Shown piece by piece: positions 8,986 through 17,211 of a stretch of DNA of 64,000 nucleotides (positions are counted from its first letter, which is position 1; the number at the start of each line of letters is the position of its first letter). The notes beneath the pieces were generated by a model. It was given only the letters and a program-made list of their open reading frames with translations. It had not been told where the DNA came from and ran no database searches. Position numbers and translations under genes: made by a program. Source of the DNA: Streptomyces sp. NBS 14/10 (GTDB lineage Bacteria; Actinomycetota; Actinomycetes; Streptomycetales; Streptomycetaceae); assembly GCF_002224125.1 (NCBI RefSeq), contig NZ_NCSM01000035.1, positions 51,893 to 115,892 of the forward strand, in the 5' to 3' direction.

Positions 8986-11204
8986 CCGCCACCCCCTACC
9001 CGTTCACCGCGCTCGTCGGGATGGCCGACCTGCGGCTGGCGCTCCTGCTCAACGCCGTGTCACCGGCCGTCGGCGGGGTGCTGGTGCGCGGTGAGAAGGG
9101 CACCGCGAAGTCGACGGCGGTGCGGGCGCTCGCCGCCCTGCTGCCCGGCATCGACGTGGTGGCCGGCTGCCGGTTCTCCTGCGACCCCGCCGCGCCCGAC
9201 CCGGGCTGCCCGGACGGTCCGCACGAACCGGGCACCGGCACCGTACGGCCCGCCCGGATGGTCGAGCTTCCGGTCGGCGCCTCCGAGGACCGGCTGGTCG
9301 GGGCGCTGGACATCGAGCGGGCGCTGTCCGACGGGGTGAAGGCGTTCGAGCCGGGCCTGCTGGCCGACGCGCACCGCGGCGTGCTGTACGTCGACGAGGT
9401 CAACCTGCTGCACGACCACTTGATCGACCTGCTGCTCGACGCGGCCGCCATGGGCGCCTCCTATGTGGAGCGCGAGGGCGTGTCCGTACGGCACGCGGCG
9501 CGCTTTCTGCTGGTGGGCACCATGAACCCCGAAGAGGGCGAGCTGCGGCCGCAGTTGCTGGACCGCTTCGGCCTGACGGTGGAGGTCGCGGCGTCGCGGG
9601 ACACCGACGAGCGGGTCGAGGTGGTGCGGCGGCGGCTGGCGTACGACGAGGACCCGGCCGGGTTCGCGGCGCGCTGGGCGGACGAGGAGGGCGCGCTGCG
9701 GGAGCGCGTGGCGGCGGCGCGCGCCCTGCTGTCCCAGGTGCGGCTGGGCGATGGCGCGCTGCGGCAGATCGCGGCGGTGTGCGCGGCGTTCGAGGTGGAC
9801 GGGATGCGCGCGGACATCGTGACGGCGCGTACGGCGACGGCGCTGGCGGCGTGGGCGGGGCGTACGGAGGTGACCGCCGAGGACGTACGGCAGGCCGCGC
9901 TGCTGTCGCTGCCGCACCGGCGGCGGCGGGCTCCGTTCGACGCGCCGGGGCTGGACGAGGACAAGCTCGACGAGGTGCTGCGCGGGTCCGGCGGCGGGGA
10001 CGACGACCCGGACCCGGGGCCGGAGGGTCGGGACGAGCAGGACGGGCCGGAGGGACCTGAGGGACCGGGCGGGCCTGACGGGCCTGGGGGCCCCGACGGG
10101 CCGGGGGGCGGACAGCCGCCGCAGGGCGCGCCTGAGCAGGCGCCGCCGTCGGCCGGATCGTCCGTACCGGAGCAGCGCACGGGCCCGGACGGATCCAACG
10201 GCCCGGATGGGTCCAACAGTTCGGACAGCTCGGACAGCTCGGTCCCTGATGCCGCCGACGGGGGCGTGGGCGGGGTCGCGGCGGGCGGGCCCGGCGGCGA
10301 ACGCGCGGCCGTGGGCGCCGCCGAGCCGTTCCGGACCCGGCGGCTCGACGTACCGGGGCTCGGTGAGGGCGCGGCGGGGCGGCGGTCGCGCGCCCGTACG
10401 GCCCACGGCCGCACCACCGGCGCGCGCCGCCCCCGCGGCACCCTGTCCAAGCTGCATCTGTCGGCGACCGTACGAGCCGCCGCACCGCACCAGCGCTCGC
10501 GCGGCCGGCAGGGCCCCGGGCTCGTGGTGCGCCGTGACGACCTGCGTGAGGCGGTGCGCGAGGGCCGCGAAGGCAACCTTGTGCTGTTCGTGGTGGACGC
10601 GTCGGGGTCGATGGCCGCGCGGAAGCGCATGGGCGCCGTCAAGGGCGCCGTGCTGTCGCTGCTGCTGGACGCCTACCAGCGGCGGGACAAGGTCGGCCTG
10701 ATCACCTTCCGGGGCGCCGAGGCCGCCCTGGCGCTACCGCCCACCTCGTCGGTGGACGCGGGCGCCGCGCGGCTGGAGAAGCTGCCCACCGGCGGGCGCA
10801 CCCCGCTGGCCGCCGGGCTGCTGAAGGCCCGCGAGGTGCTGCGGATCGAGCGGCTGCGGGATCCGTCGCGCCGGCCGCTGCTGGTCGTGGTGACGGACGG
10901 GCGCGCCACGGGCGGCCCGGACCCGGTCGCCCGGGCCGGGCGCGCGGCCGGGCTGCTGGCGGACGACGGGGTCGCCTCGGTGGTGGTGGACTGCGAGGCG
11001 GGACCCGTCCGGCTGGGCCTGGCGGGCGCGCTGGCACACGAACTGCGCGCGACGCCGGTGACGCTCGACGAACTGCGTGCGGACAGCATGACCGCGCTGG
11101 TGCGCGACGCGCGCGGGACGAACACCGCACGGACCGTACGAGAGACACGGACCGTACGAGACACACGGACCGTTTCCGTACGAGGGACCTGGAGGGCCTC
11201 CTGA
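8982..11204 (+). CDS. Chelatase subunit I/D fusion (ChlI-ChlD, CobN partner type)
   Basis: A 740-residue fusion of an AAA+ chelatase subunit (I-like) and a von Willebrand A subunit (D-like). Proteins of this type in actinobacterial cobalamin loci are thought to drive cobalt insertion by CobN; others belong to magnesium chelatase. The N-terminal ATPase has Walker A GEKGTAKSTA (about 38-47), Walker B VLYVDEVNLL and a C-rich insert. A Gly/Pro/Asp-rich linker spans about 340-470. The C-terminal vWA domain has the MIDAS motif FVVDASGSM near residue 536. The extreme C-terminus has repeated TRTVR units from a tandem DNA repeat near 11128-11180. The start overlaps cobQ by ATGA, with CTGGAGG upstream. 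No cobN is present beside it. Confidence 0.88.
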   Translation: MTATPYPFTALVGMADLRLALLLNAVSPAVGGVLVRGEKGTAKSTAVRALAALLPGIDVVAGCRFSCDPAAPDPGCPDGPHEPGTGTVRPARMVELPVGASEDRLVGALDIERALSDGVKAFEPGLLADAHRGVLYVDEVNLLHDHLIDLLLDAAAMGASYVEREGVSVRHAARFLLVGTMNPEEGELRPQLLDRFGLTVEVAASRDTDERVEVVRRRLAYDEDPAGFAARWADEEGALRERVAAARALLSQVRLGDGALRQIAAVCAAFEVDGMRADIVTARTATALAAWAGRTEVTAEDVRQAALLSLPHRRRRAPFDAPGLDEDKLDEVLRGSGGGDDDPDPGPEGRDEQDGPEGPEGPGGPDGPGGPDGPGGGQPPQGAPEQAPPSAGSSVPEQRTGPDGSNGPDGSNSSDSSDSSVPDAADGGVGGVAAGGPGGERAAVGAAEPFRTRRLDVPGLGEGAAGRRSRARTAHGRTTGARRPRGTLSKLHLSATVRAAAPHQRSRGRQGPGLVVRRDDLREAVREGREGNLVLFVVDASGSMAARKRMGAVKGAVLSLLLDAYQRRDKVGLITFRGAEAALALPPTSSVDAGAARLEKLPTGGRTPLAAGLLKAREVLRIERLRDPSRRPLLVVVTDGRATGGPDPVARAGRAAGLLADDGVASVVVDCEAGPVRLGLAGALAHELRATPVTLDELRADSMTALVRDARGTNTARTVRETRTVRDTRTVSVRGTWRAS

Positions 11205-11809
11205 TGCCGCAAGGACAACCGACCGTCGTACCCGACGACGGGCTGACCACCCGGCAGCGCCGCAACCGGCCGCTGGTGCTCGTGCACACGGGCGTCGGCA
11301 AGGGCAAGTCGACGGCCGCGTTCGGGCTGGCGCTGCGGGCGTGGAACCAAAGTTGGCCGGTCGGTGTATTTCAATTTGTAAAGTCCGCGAAGTGGCGGGT
11401 CGGCGAGGAGCGTGCGCTGCGCGTCCTCGGCGAATCGGGCGAAGGGGGGACCGTCGCATGGCACAAGATGGGCGAGGGCTGGTCATGGCTCCAGCGCTCT
11501 CAGCAGGACGCCATCTCCAGCGAGGAGGCGGCGCGCGAGGGGTGGGAGCAGGTCAAGCGGGACCTCGCGGCGGAGACATATCGGCTGTATGTGCTGGACG
11601 AGTTCGCATACCCCATGCACTGGGGCTGGGTGGACACCGACGAGGTGGTGTCGGTGCTGCGCGACCGGCCCGGGACCCAGCATGTGGTCATCACGGGGCG
11701 TAACGCGCCTCAGAAGCTGCTGGACTTCGCGGATCTGGTCACCGATATGTCAAAGGTCAAGCACCCGATGGACACCGGTCAGAAGGGGCAGCGGGGTATC
11801 GAGTGGTGA
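11204..11809 (+). CDS. cobO: Cob(I)yrinic acid a,c-diamide adenosyltransferase
   Basis: CobO-type corrinoid adenosyltransferase, which transfers the adenosyl group of ATP to the cobalt. The 201-residue protein has the P-loop HTGVGKGKSTAAFG (about 28-41), FQFVKSAKW, YVLDEFAYPMHWGWV and the closing HPMDTGQKGQRGIEW, all characteristic of the CobA/CobO family at normal length. The ATG shares one base with the preceding stop (TGATG), and the 3' end overlaps cobB, so translation is coupled. The middle of the gene has more A/T-rich codons (for example ATTTCAATTTGTAAAG near 11367) than its neighbours, a small local oddity. It is part of the riboswitch-led set. Confidence 0.96.
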   Translation: MPQGQPTVVPDDGLTTRQRRNRPLVLVHTGVGKGKSTAAFGLALRAWNQSWPVGVFQFVKSAKWRVGEERALRVLGESGEGGTVAWHKMGEGWSWLQRSQQDAISSEEAAREGWEQVKRDLAAETYRLYVLDEFAYPMHWGWVDTDEVVSVLRDRPGTQHVVITGRNAPQKLLDFADLVTDMSKVKHPMDTGQKGQRGIEW

Positions 11810-13221
11810 GTGTTCGCGTGCCGCGCCTGGTCATCGCCGCGCCCGCCTCCGGCAGCGGCAAGACCATGGTGGCCACGGGTCTGATGGCCGCCTTCGCGGA
11901 GCGCGGTCTCGATGTGTCGCCCCACAAGGTCGGCCCGGACTACATCGACTCCGGCTATCACGCGCTGGCCGTCTCGTCCCCGGCCCGCTCCGGGCGGGCG
12001 GCCCGCCCGGGCCGCAATCTGGACGCCTATCTGTGCGGGCCGGAGCGGATACGCCCGCTGTTTCTGCACGGGGCGGCCGGCTGTGATCTGGCGGTCGTCG
12101 AAGGCGTGATGGGGCTGTACGACGGGGCGTCCGGGCAGGGCGAGTTGGCGTCGACGGCGCATGTGGCGAAGCTGCTGCGCGCGCCGGTGGTGCTGGTGGT
12201 GGACGCCTCGTCGCAGTCCCGCTCGGTGGCGGCGCTGGTCCACGGCTTCGCGTCCTGGGACCCCGAGGTGCGGTTGGCCGGGGTGATACTCAACAAGGTC
12301 GGCTCGGACCGGCATGAGGAGCTGCTGCGGGAGGCGCTGGACGAGTCGGGGGTGCCGGTCTTCGGGGCGCTGCGCCGGATGCGCGCGGTGCATGCCCCGA
12401 GCCGCCATCTCGGTCTGGTGCCGGTGGCCGAGCGGCGGGCGGAGGCGGTCGAATCCGTGGCCGCGCTGGCCGAACAGGTACGCGAGGGCTGCGACTTGGA
12501 GGGCCTGTTGGCCCTGGCGCGCAGCGCACCGCCGCTGGCGGACCCGCCCTGGGCCCCCGAGCGGGAGACCGCCTCCGCGCGGGGTGGGGTGGACGCTGCC
12601 GAGGGCGGAGGGCGGCCGGTTGTCGCGATGGCGGGTGGGGCGGCGTTCACCTTCTCGTACGCGGAGCACGCCGAACTGCTCACCGCCGCGGGCGCGGAGG
12701 TGGTCCCCTTCGACCCGCTGCGGGACGAGCGCCTGCCGCCGGGCACCGCGGGCCTGGTGATCGGCGGCGGCTTCCCGGAGGTGTTCGCGCCGGAGCTGTC
12801 CGCGAACGAGCCGCTGCGCGCGGAGGTGGCCCGGCTGGCGGCGGCCGAGGCGCCGATAGCCGCCGAGTGCGCGGGGCTGCTGTACTTGGCGCGCTCGCTG
12901 GACGGCGAGCCGATGTGCGGAGTGCTGCCCGCCGAGGCGCGCATGTCGGAGCGGTTGACGCTGGGGTACCGCGAGGCGGTGGCGATCGGCGACAGTTCAC
13001 TCGCGGCGGCGGGGACCCGGGTGCGCGGGCATGAGTTCCACCGCACCGCCGTGGAGCCGGGCGCGGGGCCGGAGCCCGCGTGGGGGCTGGTCCGTCCGGA
13101 GCGCCGCGCGGAGGGGTTCGTCCAGGGTGGTGTGCATGCGTCGTATCTGCATGTGCACTGGGCGGCGGTGCCGGACGCGGCGGTCCGGTTCGTGGCGGGT
13201 TGCGCGCGGCGGGGTGGATGA
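11806..13221 (+). CDS. cobB: Cobyrinic acid a,c-diamide synthase
   Basis: CobB/CbiA amidates the a and c side chains of cobyrinic (or hydrogenobyrinic) acid using glutamine and ATP. The 471-residue protein has the N-terminal P-loop APASGSGKTMVATG, the family block HKVGPDYIDSGYH, and EGVMGLYDG. The C-terminal glutaminase domain has Cys355 in AAECAGLLYL, and a HASYLHVHW region with the partner His. I chose the GTG at 11806, which overlaps the cobO stop as GTGA; the GTG three bases earlier is equivalent. Normal length and all key residues are present. It is followed after 49 bases by the CobE-like gene. Confidence 0.96.
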   Translation: MSVRVPRLVIAAPASGSGKTMVATGLMAAFAERGLDVSPHKVGPDYIDSGYHALAVSSPARSGRAARPGRNLDAYLCGPERIRPLFLHGAAGCDLAVVEGVMGLYDGASGQGELASTAHVAKLLRAPVVLVVDASSQSRSVAALVHGFASWDPEVRLAGVILNKVGSDRHEELLREALDESGVPVFGALRRMRAVHAPSRHLGLVPVAERRAEAVESVAALAEQVREGCDLEGLLALARSAPPLADPPWAPERETASARGGVDAAEGGGRPVVAMAGGAAFTFSYAEHAELLTAAGAEVVPFDPLRDERLPPGTAGLVIGGGFPEVFAPELSANEPLRAEVARLAAAEAPIAAECAGLLYLARSLDGEPMCGVLPAEARMSERLTLGYREAVAIGDSSLAAAGTRVRGHEFHRTAVEPGAGPEPAWGLVRPERRAEGFVQGGVHASYLHVHWAAVPDAAVRFVAGCARRGG

Positions 13222-13270
13222 GAGGGCGAAGTGGACGGCGGAAACGGAACGGAACGGGAGGGGACGGTGA

Positions 13271-13792
13271 GTGGAGAGCGTGACACGGCCGGGGGCGCGC
13301 CCCGAGCCGCCGGTGGAGTCCGCGTCGGCGCCGGTCGCGCCGAACGCACCGATGCCCTCCTTGCCGTGCCCGGGGCTGGTCGTCGGGGTCGGTGCCGGGC
13401 GCGGTGTGTCCGTCGGGGAGGTGACCGGGCTCATCCGGCGGACGCTGGACGAGGCGGGGCTCTCGGTGTGCGACGTCGTGGAGTTGGCCACGGTCGAGGG
13501 GAAGGCCGGCGAGCCGGGGCTGGTCGCGGCGGCGGCCCGGTTCGGCGTGCCACTGCGGGGTTATGGGGCCGCGGCGCTGGCCTCCGTCGCGGTACCGAGC
13601 CCGTCCGGGGCCGCGCTGAGTGCCGTGGGGACGCCCAGTGTCGCCGAGGCAGCCGCCCTGTTCGCCGCCACGCCCGGGGGCGAACTGCTCGTGGCCAAGC
13701 GGAAATCGGAGCCGCGCGGCCGTCCCGCGCGGGCCACCTGCGCCATCGCGCGCCGTCTCGAGCGCCGGGGCAAACACGGGCAGGACGGGTAG
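13271..13792 (+). CDS. cobE: CobE / CbiG C-terminal domain protein
   Basis: A 173-residue protein whose central part (PGLVVGVGAGRGVSVGEVTG through VELATVEGKAGEPGLVAAA) matches the CobE/CbiG C-terminal domain. The typical hydrophobic strand, the Gly-rich turn and the middle T-x-E-x-K-x-E-x-G block are all visible. CbiG opens the corrin ring lactone in the anaerobic route; the C-terminal domain alone occurs as CobE in aerobic pathways, with an unclear role. A 30-residue Pro/Ala-rich N-terminal extension precedes the domain. The start is a GTG at 13271 shortly after GGGACGG. A further GTG or ATG inside the extension (such as before PSLPCPGL) is possible. It lies between cobB and the CbiX-type gene. 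Confidence 0.75.
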   Translation: MESVTRPGARPEPPVESASAPVAPNAPMPSLPCPGLVVGVGAGRGVSVGEVTGLIRRTLDEAGLSVCDVVELATVEGKAGEPGLVAAAARFGVPLRGYGAAALASVAVPSPSGAALSAVGTPSVAEAAALFAATPGGELLVAKRKSEPRGRPARATCAIARRLERRGKHGQDG

Positions 13793-13901
13793 AGATGACC
13801 TGCCTGCACATCGGCCGGCAGAAATCAGTAACGTCTCGGGGCGGGATCCCAGCTCCCGCATCGCACTGTGCCACCCGCACCATCAGCACCAAGGAGACCT
13901 C

Positions 13902-14825
13902 GTGACGACCCCGCCCGCGCTGCTCATCGCAGGCATCGGCACCCGAGACGAGAGGCGCGCCAACGCCTTCCGCGACTTCGTACGGGAGTTGGGCACCCGC
14001 AATCCCGGCCTCCCCGTCGCGGGAGGCTTCACCGGCCAAAGCCCTTTGCCGCTCGGTGACGCGGTGGCCGGACTCGCCGACGAGGGAGTGACCCGCTTCG
14101 CCGTCGTACCGCTGACGCTGATCCCCTCCGAGCGCGCCGAGCAGGACCTCACCGCCGCGCTGGCCGGCGAGTGCGAGCTGCGCCCCGACACTTCCTTCGT
14201 CCGCGCCCGCCCGCTGGGCCCGCACCCCCGGCTGCTGGCCATTCTGGAGCGCCGCCTGAACGAGGCGCTGGGCGACGGCCCGCGCCGCTCCCCCTCCGAC
14301 CGGGCGGAGACCACCGTCCTGCTGGTGGGCCCCGGGTCGGTGACCCCCGAGTCCAACGCCGAGGTGCACCGGGCCGCCAGGCTGCTGTGGGAGGGCCGCG
14401 GCTTCGGCGGTGTGGAGACCGCCTTTGTCTCGATGGCCGCGCCGGACGTGGCCTCGGGCCTCGACCGCTGTGCGCGGCTGGGGGCGCGGCGCATCGTGGT
14501 GCTGCCGTACTTCCTGTTCGCGGGGACCGCGGCGGACCGGGCGCAGCAGCAGGCGGAGGGCTGGGCGCTGGCGTACCCGGACATCGAGGTGGTGACCGCC
14601 GATGTGCCCGGCCCCTCGGAGGAGCTGATGGAGCTCGTCATGGAGCGCTACCGGGAGGCGGCTGGGGACGAAGCCGACCACAAGGCCGGGGACGTGGCCG
14701 GGGAAACGGCTGAGGATGCGGCCGAAGAAGCGGCCGGAGACGCGGCGGGGGATGAGACGGGCGGCTCCGTGGCCGTGCCCGCGCAGCAGGGTCGGCAGTC
14801 CGACTCCCCCACGCATGTCCGCTGA
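13902..14825 (+). CDS. Sirohydrochlorin chelatase family protein (CbiX-like)
   Basis: This 307-residue protein is a two-domain member of the CbiX/SirB family, which inserts cobalt (or iron) into sirohydrochlorin. The N-terminal part has LLIAGIGTRDERRANAFRDF and GFTGQSPLPLGDAVAGLADE. The second half opens VLLVGPGSVTPESNAEVHRA and has VVLPYFLFAGTAADRAQQQ. Both halves show the family's strand-loop-helix layout, but the usual first active-site His (HGSR) is replaced by GIGTR and GPGSV. Metal chelation is therefore not certain. The GTG at 13902 has AAGGAG nine bases upstream. The C-terminus is an Asp/Glu/Ala-rich low-complexity tail (from about residue 248). The gene overlaps cobC by 11 bases. Confidence 0.8.
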   Translation: MTTPPALLIAGIGTRDERRANAFRDFVRELGTRNPGLPVAGGFTGQSPLPLGDAVAGLADEGVTRFAVVPLTLIPSERAEQDLTAALAGECELRPDTSFVRARPLGPHPRLLAILERRLNEALGDGPRRSPSDRAETTVLLVGPGSVTPESNAEVHRAARLLWEGRGFGGVETAFVSMAAPDVASGLDRCARLGARRIVVLPYFLFAGTAADRAQQQAEGWALAYPDIEVVTADVPGPSEELMELVMERYREAAGDEADHKAGDVAGETAEDAAEEAAGDAAGDETGGSVAVPAQQGRQSDSPTHVR

Positions 14826-15906
14826 TCAGCTCGCTGACGTGTCCGTCGGTCCGTCCGCCGGGTTCGACCCGCACCATCTGCGTCACCACGGTGACGCGGA
14901 GGTGCGGGGCTCCGGCGCCGAGCTGACGGACCTCGCGGTCAACGTCCGGGCCGATACGCCTCCCGGCTGGCTCAAGGCCCGTCTGGCGGCCGCGCTCGAC
15001 GGCCTCGCCGCCTATCCGGACGGCCGCGCGGCGCGGTGTGCGGTCGCCGCGCGGCATGGTGTGCCGTCGGCGCGGGCGCTGTTGACGGCGGGTGCCGCGG
15101 AGGCGTTCGTCCTGCTCGCCCGCGCCCTCCCGGTGCGCCGCCCGGTCGTGGTGCACCCGCAGTTCACGGAGCCGGAGGCCGCGCTGCGGGACGCCGGGCA
15201 CCGGGTGGAGCGGGTGGTGCTGGACGAGCGCGACGGCTTCCGGCTCGACCCGGGCGCGGTGCCGGAGGAAGCGGACCTGGTGGTGGTGGGCAACCCCACC
15301 AACCCGACGTCCGTGCTGCACCCCGCGGATGCGGTGGCCGCCCTGGCCCGCCCGGGGCGGACGCTGGTGGTGGACGAGGCGTTCATGGACGCGGTGCCCG
15401 GCGAGCGGGAATCGCTCGCCGGCCGCACCGATGTGCCGGGGCTGGTCGTGCTGCGCAGCCTCACCAAGACCTGGGGTCTCGCGGGGCTGCGGATCGGCTA
15501 TCTGCTGGCGGAGCCGGATACGGTCGCGGCCCTGGAGCGGGCGCAGCCGCTGTGGCCGGTGTCCTCCCCGGCCCTGGCGGCGGCGGAGGCGTGCTGTGCG
15601 GCTCCGGCGCTCGCCGAGGCGGCGCGGGCGGCGGAGACGATCTCCGTCGACCGGGCCCATCTGGCCGCGCGGCTGGCCGAGTTCGAGGAGATCCGGGTGT
15701 GCGCCCCGGCGGCCGGACCCTTCCTGCTGATCCGGCTGCCGAACGCCACCGCGATCCGCGCCCGCCTGCGCGAGCTCGGTTTCGCGGTGCGGCGCGGCGA
15801 CACCTTCCCGGGCCTCGGCCCGGACTGGCTACGCCTCGCGGTCCGCGACCCGGCCACGACCGACCGCTTCATCACCGCCCTGGCGAAGGCACTCGCCGAA
15901 GGCTGA
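14815..15906 (+). CDS. cobC: Threonine-phosphate decarboxylase-like aminotransferase CobC
   Basis: A PLP enzyme of aminotransferase fold type I. In cobalamin loci this family (CobC/CobD-type) makes (R)-1-amino-2-propanol phosphate or acts in adding the aminopropanol arm. Of 363 residues, the typical parts are DLAVNVRADTPPGWL at the N-terminus, VVVGNPTNPTS, TLVVDEAFMD, and the PLP lysine K218 in RSLTKTWGLAGLRIGY. The ending RLAVRDPATTDRFITAL is also typical. The start ATG lies inside the end of the CbiX-type gene, so translation is probably coupled; no strong Shine-Dalgarno is seen. It is the last gene of the cobalamin set and is followed by a strong hairpin. A generic histidinol-phosphate-type aminotransferase is the alternative. 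Confidence 0.88.
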   Translation: MSADQLADVSVGPSAGFDPHHLRHHGDAEVRGSGAELTDLAVNVRADTPPGWLKARLAAALDGLAAYPDGRAARCAVAARHGVPSARALLTAGAAEAFVLLARALPVRRPVVVHPQFTEPEAALRDAGHRVERVVLDERDGFRLDPGAVPEEADLVVVGNPTNPTSVLHPADAVAALARPGRTLVVDEAFMDAVPGERESLAGRTDVPGLVVLRSLTKTWGLAGLRIGYLLAEPDTVAALERAQPLWPVSSPALAAAEACCAAPALAEAARAAETISVDRAHLAARLAEFEEIRVCAPAAGPFLLIRLPNATAIRARLRELGFAVRRGDTFPGLGPDWLRLAVRDPATTDRFITALAKALAEG

Positions 15907-15940
15907 CCCGGGGCCGACCGGACGGGGGTTACCCGCGCCT

Positions 15941-15977
15941 GGGCGCCGGGCGGGCGGGAGCCCGCCGCCCGGCGCCC
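15941..15977. terminator. Bidirectional hairpin terminator after cobC
   Basis: A long, nearly perfect GC stem. GGGCGCCGGGCGGGCGGG (15941-15958) pairs with CCCGCCGCCCGGCGCCC (15961-15977) around a two- to three-base loop with one bulge. It lies between two convergent genes (cobC and the LAETG protein), so it can end both transcripts. No U-tract is present. Confidence 0.85.
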
Positions 15978-16001
15978 TGGCCGGCCCCGGACCGGGGTCC
16001 G

Positions 16002-16958
16002 TCAGACTCCGTCGCCCGGTGCCGCGGCGCGGCGGCGGCGGGCCAGGACGACGGCGCCGGCCCCCAGGCCGAGGAGGGCGGCCCCGCCGGCCACGAGGTA
16101 CGGCGTGGTGGAGCTACCGCCGGTCTCGGCGAGGTGTTCCGGCTTCGGGCCCGGGGTGGCCTGGGAGCCGATTTCGGAGCCCGCGCCCGGGGCGGCCGGG
16201 GCCTCACAGGTCGCGTCGGCCAGGGTGACCGTCCCCTCGACCTCGGAGACGTTCAGCTTGAGCGGGTTCACCGAGACCTTCAGTTCGAGCGCCGTGGCCG
16301 CGGCGGTGCGGGACGTGGTCGAGGTGCGCGACAGGTCGAGTCGCACTGTGCCGACGCCGGGCACATCGACCGTGGTCGTACCGCTGGTGGTGAGGTTGGC
16401 CTTCTTGCCGAGCACGACCACGCTGCCCAGCACATTGGACTTGGCGGTCGGCCGCTTTCCGGCCTCGCACACCGCCTTCGAGGTGACCTGCTGGACCTCG
16501 ATCAGCGGCACCGCCGGCAGCCCCGGGAGGTGCACTGTGGCGTGTGCGAGGTTGGCGTACCCCTCGGCACGCGACTTCTCGACGGTGCCACGCGCGGTGG
16601 CCACGTCCGCGCGAAGAACGTTGAACGGCTTGCCCCCCTCGACGCCGTCCAGCGTCGCGCTGAGCGCGGTCTTGTTGGCGGAAGCCGGCGCGCGCACCTC
16701 GTTCAGGGCGAGCGCCAGCGGCGCCTTGACGGTCTTGTTGAGCAACGCGACGTTCAGATCGGCGCGGAGTACGGCCGCGCCGGCTCCGCCCGTCGTGTGC
16801 GTGCTCGTCTTCGCGGACCCGCCCGCCTTGCTGTCGCCATCGGTGGCGTGCGCCGCACCCGCGGGCAGCAGGCCCAGTACGGAGACGGCGGCAGCTGCCG
16901 TGGCGGCCGCCAGACGGCGGGCGGGCATGCCTGAGTAGTTGTTGGTGGAACAGGACAC
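16002..16958 (-). CDS. LAETG-anchored surface protein (SCO1860 family)
   Basis: A secreted, sortase-anchored protein of about 318 residues. It begins with a signal peptide (PARRLAAATAAAAVSVLGLL, cleavage probably after GAAHA). A beta-rich, Thr/Val-rich domain follows and ends with the sorting signal PEHLAETGG, a hydrophobic helix (YLVAGGAALLGLGAGAVVL) and an RRRR tail. LAXTG motifs are substrates of class E sortases in Streptomyces. Its function on the surface is unknown. Two cysteines (AVCEAG and DATCEAP) may form a disulfide. I chose the GTG at 16958, with GGGGGT upstream; the ATG at 16928 would still keep the signal peptide. It is convergent with cobC across a strong hairpin. No sortase gene is in the window. 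Confidence 0.88.
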   Translation of the reverse strand: MSCSTNNYSGMPARRLAAATAAAAVSVLGLLPAGAAHATDGDSKAGGSAKTSTHTTGGAGAAVLRADLNVALLNKTVKAPLALALNEVRAPASANKTALSATLDGVEGGKPFNVLRADVATARGTVEKSRAEGYANLAHATVHLPGLPAVPLIEVQQVTSKAVCEAGKRPTAKSNVLGSVVVLGKKANLTTSGTTTVDVPGVGTVRLDLSRTSTTSRTAAATALELKVSVNPLKLNVSEVEGTVTLADATCEAPAAPGAGSEIGSQATPGPKPEHLAETGGSSTTPYLVAGGAALLGLGAGAVVLARRRRAAAPGDGV

Positions 16959-17211
16959 GTGAGTTGACCCCCACAGGAGACATGGAGCCGTCGGCGACTC
17001 GCCACGGGGGGACACCACGGGCGCCGACGGCATCGACCCCGCAATATTTGCGGCGCGCAAGGCCAACCGGCAGCCAACTGGGGTCAGTTCATCCCAACGG
17101 GTGTGACTCGACGGTGCGTTCGAACCCCTGGGGGTATCGGGTGCCCTGAGTCCGCCGAGTCCGCTGCGTCCGCCCCGTCGGCCAAGCTCTGCCCCACCGG
17201 CCGAGCCCCCC

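Noticed and set aside
17100..17150. tRNA-like TTCGAACCCC segment
   Set aside because: Only a T-arm-like string is present; no acceptor, D or anticodon stems can be folded around it.
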